From contig JAKITE010000014.1 of assembly GCA_021648225.1 (NCBI GenBank), forward strand, positions 1 through 35,046: DNA of 35,046 bases. Reading direction: 5' to 3'. Below are positions 34,920 to 35,046 of the stretch, in pieces. Under the pieces are notes generated by a model. It was not told where the DNA came from. It did not search any database and saw only the letters and a program-made list of their open reading frames with translations. A program made the translations under genes and the position numbers. Within the stretch, counting starts at the first letter, position 1. The number at the start of each line of letters is the position of its first letter. The DNA is from Paracoccaceae bacterium. GTDB lineage: Bacteria > Pseudomonadota > Alphaproteobacteria > Rhodobacterales > Rhodobacteraceae.

Positions 34920-35046
34920 GGTAATCCCCCCATTTTTAATGGGGTCCGCTTGTAGGATTACGCGGCTAGTTTCAGTTTCATTGCGGGTGTGATCCCGCCG
35001 ATGGCCATGTTGGGCCGGTCGTTGTTGTATGTCCAGAGCCATTCTG
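34917..35046 (-). mobile_element. End of an IS3-family insertion sequence (partial)
   Basis: The element enters at the parE break and runs off the window. A hairpin CCCCATT-TTT-AATGGGG (34928-34944) lies between the end and the transposase stop, flanked by TAATCC and GGATTA. The family assignment rests on the transposase fragment. The precise left end could not be fixed because the other end is not in the window. Confidence 0.75.
34958..35046 (-). CDS. IS3-family transposase OrfB, C-terminal end (partial)
   Basis: The last 28 codons, read leftward, give WLWTYNNDRPNMAIGGITPA followed by MKLKLAA and a stop. The Y-N-x-x-R-P-N motif followed by G-G-x-T-P is the standard end of IS3-family DDE transposases (rve domain). 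The gene continues beyond the window. Confidence 0.88.
   Translation of the reverse strand, partial: EWLWTYNNDRPNMAIGGITPAMKLKLAA

Overview
The window looks like chromosomal DNA of an alphaproteobacterium, most likely a Rhodobacterales (roseobacter-type) organism. The reasons are the gene order ybeY-corC-lnt-metK, the order hisD-UPF0262-phosphatase-infA-maf-RNase E/G-yacG-tRNA-Phe, a direct-repeat LexA box of the alphaproteobacterial form GTTC-N7-GTTC, and an aglEFGAK-type alpha-glucoside operon. These are lineage inferences from gene order and motifs; no database search was possible.

Positions 1-6460 hold a housekeeping block on the + strand: a frameshifted ybeY, corC, lnt, metK, an M29 aminopeptidase and a polysaccharide pyruvyl transferase family gene. 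It ends at a hairpin shared with the convergent imuB-dnaE2 mutagenesis operon (6459-11238, - strand), whose promoter region carries the LexA box; no imuA is present. Positions 11397-18426 run hisD, UPF0262, a low-molecular-weight phosphatase, a DUF3754 membrane protein, infA, maf, an RNase E/G, a DUF418-like membrane protein, yacG and tRNA-Phe, several joined by 4-8 base overlaps. Almost the whole infA-maf spacer is a nested inverted repeat.

Positions 18546-27415 form a sugar-use locus. A binding protein, two permeases, an alpha-glucosidase and an ATPase are read leftward. A LacI-type regulator and a GH1 beta-glucosidase are read rightward. Two near-identical operators lie between the two arms, one at the predicted start of the transport operon and one directly in front of the regulator's start codon, which has no visible ribosome binding site.

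After an initiator tRNA-Met (27537-27613) the DNA changes character. An AT-rich, decaying island holds a ParA-type ATPase gene broken by one extra G in a run of eight, the first 56 codons of a possible RelA/SpoT-type nucleotidyltransferase gene, an IS21-family element (29206-31884), and a headless ABC ATPase gene with a damaged Walker A motif. The island appears to end near 32650, where a truncated Dabb-domain gene begins. After that come a DUF6880 gene, a ParD antitoxin, a ParE toxin cut short after 17-18 codons, and the end of an IS3-family element that runs off the window.

The most unusual signal is inside the IS21 element. Three copies of a roughly 40-base, two-hairpin palindromic sequence interrupt istA (twice) and istB (once). 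Removing exactly these segments gives uninterrupted 498- and 252-residue IstA and IstB proteins. One copy is inverted, and one has a different first-stem sequence that is still self-complementary. This behaves like a small mobile palindromic element that inserts into coding sequence.
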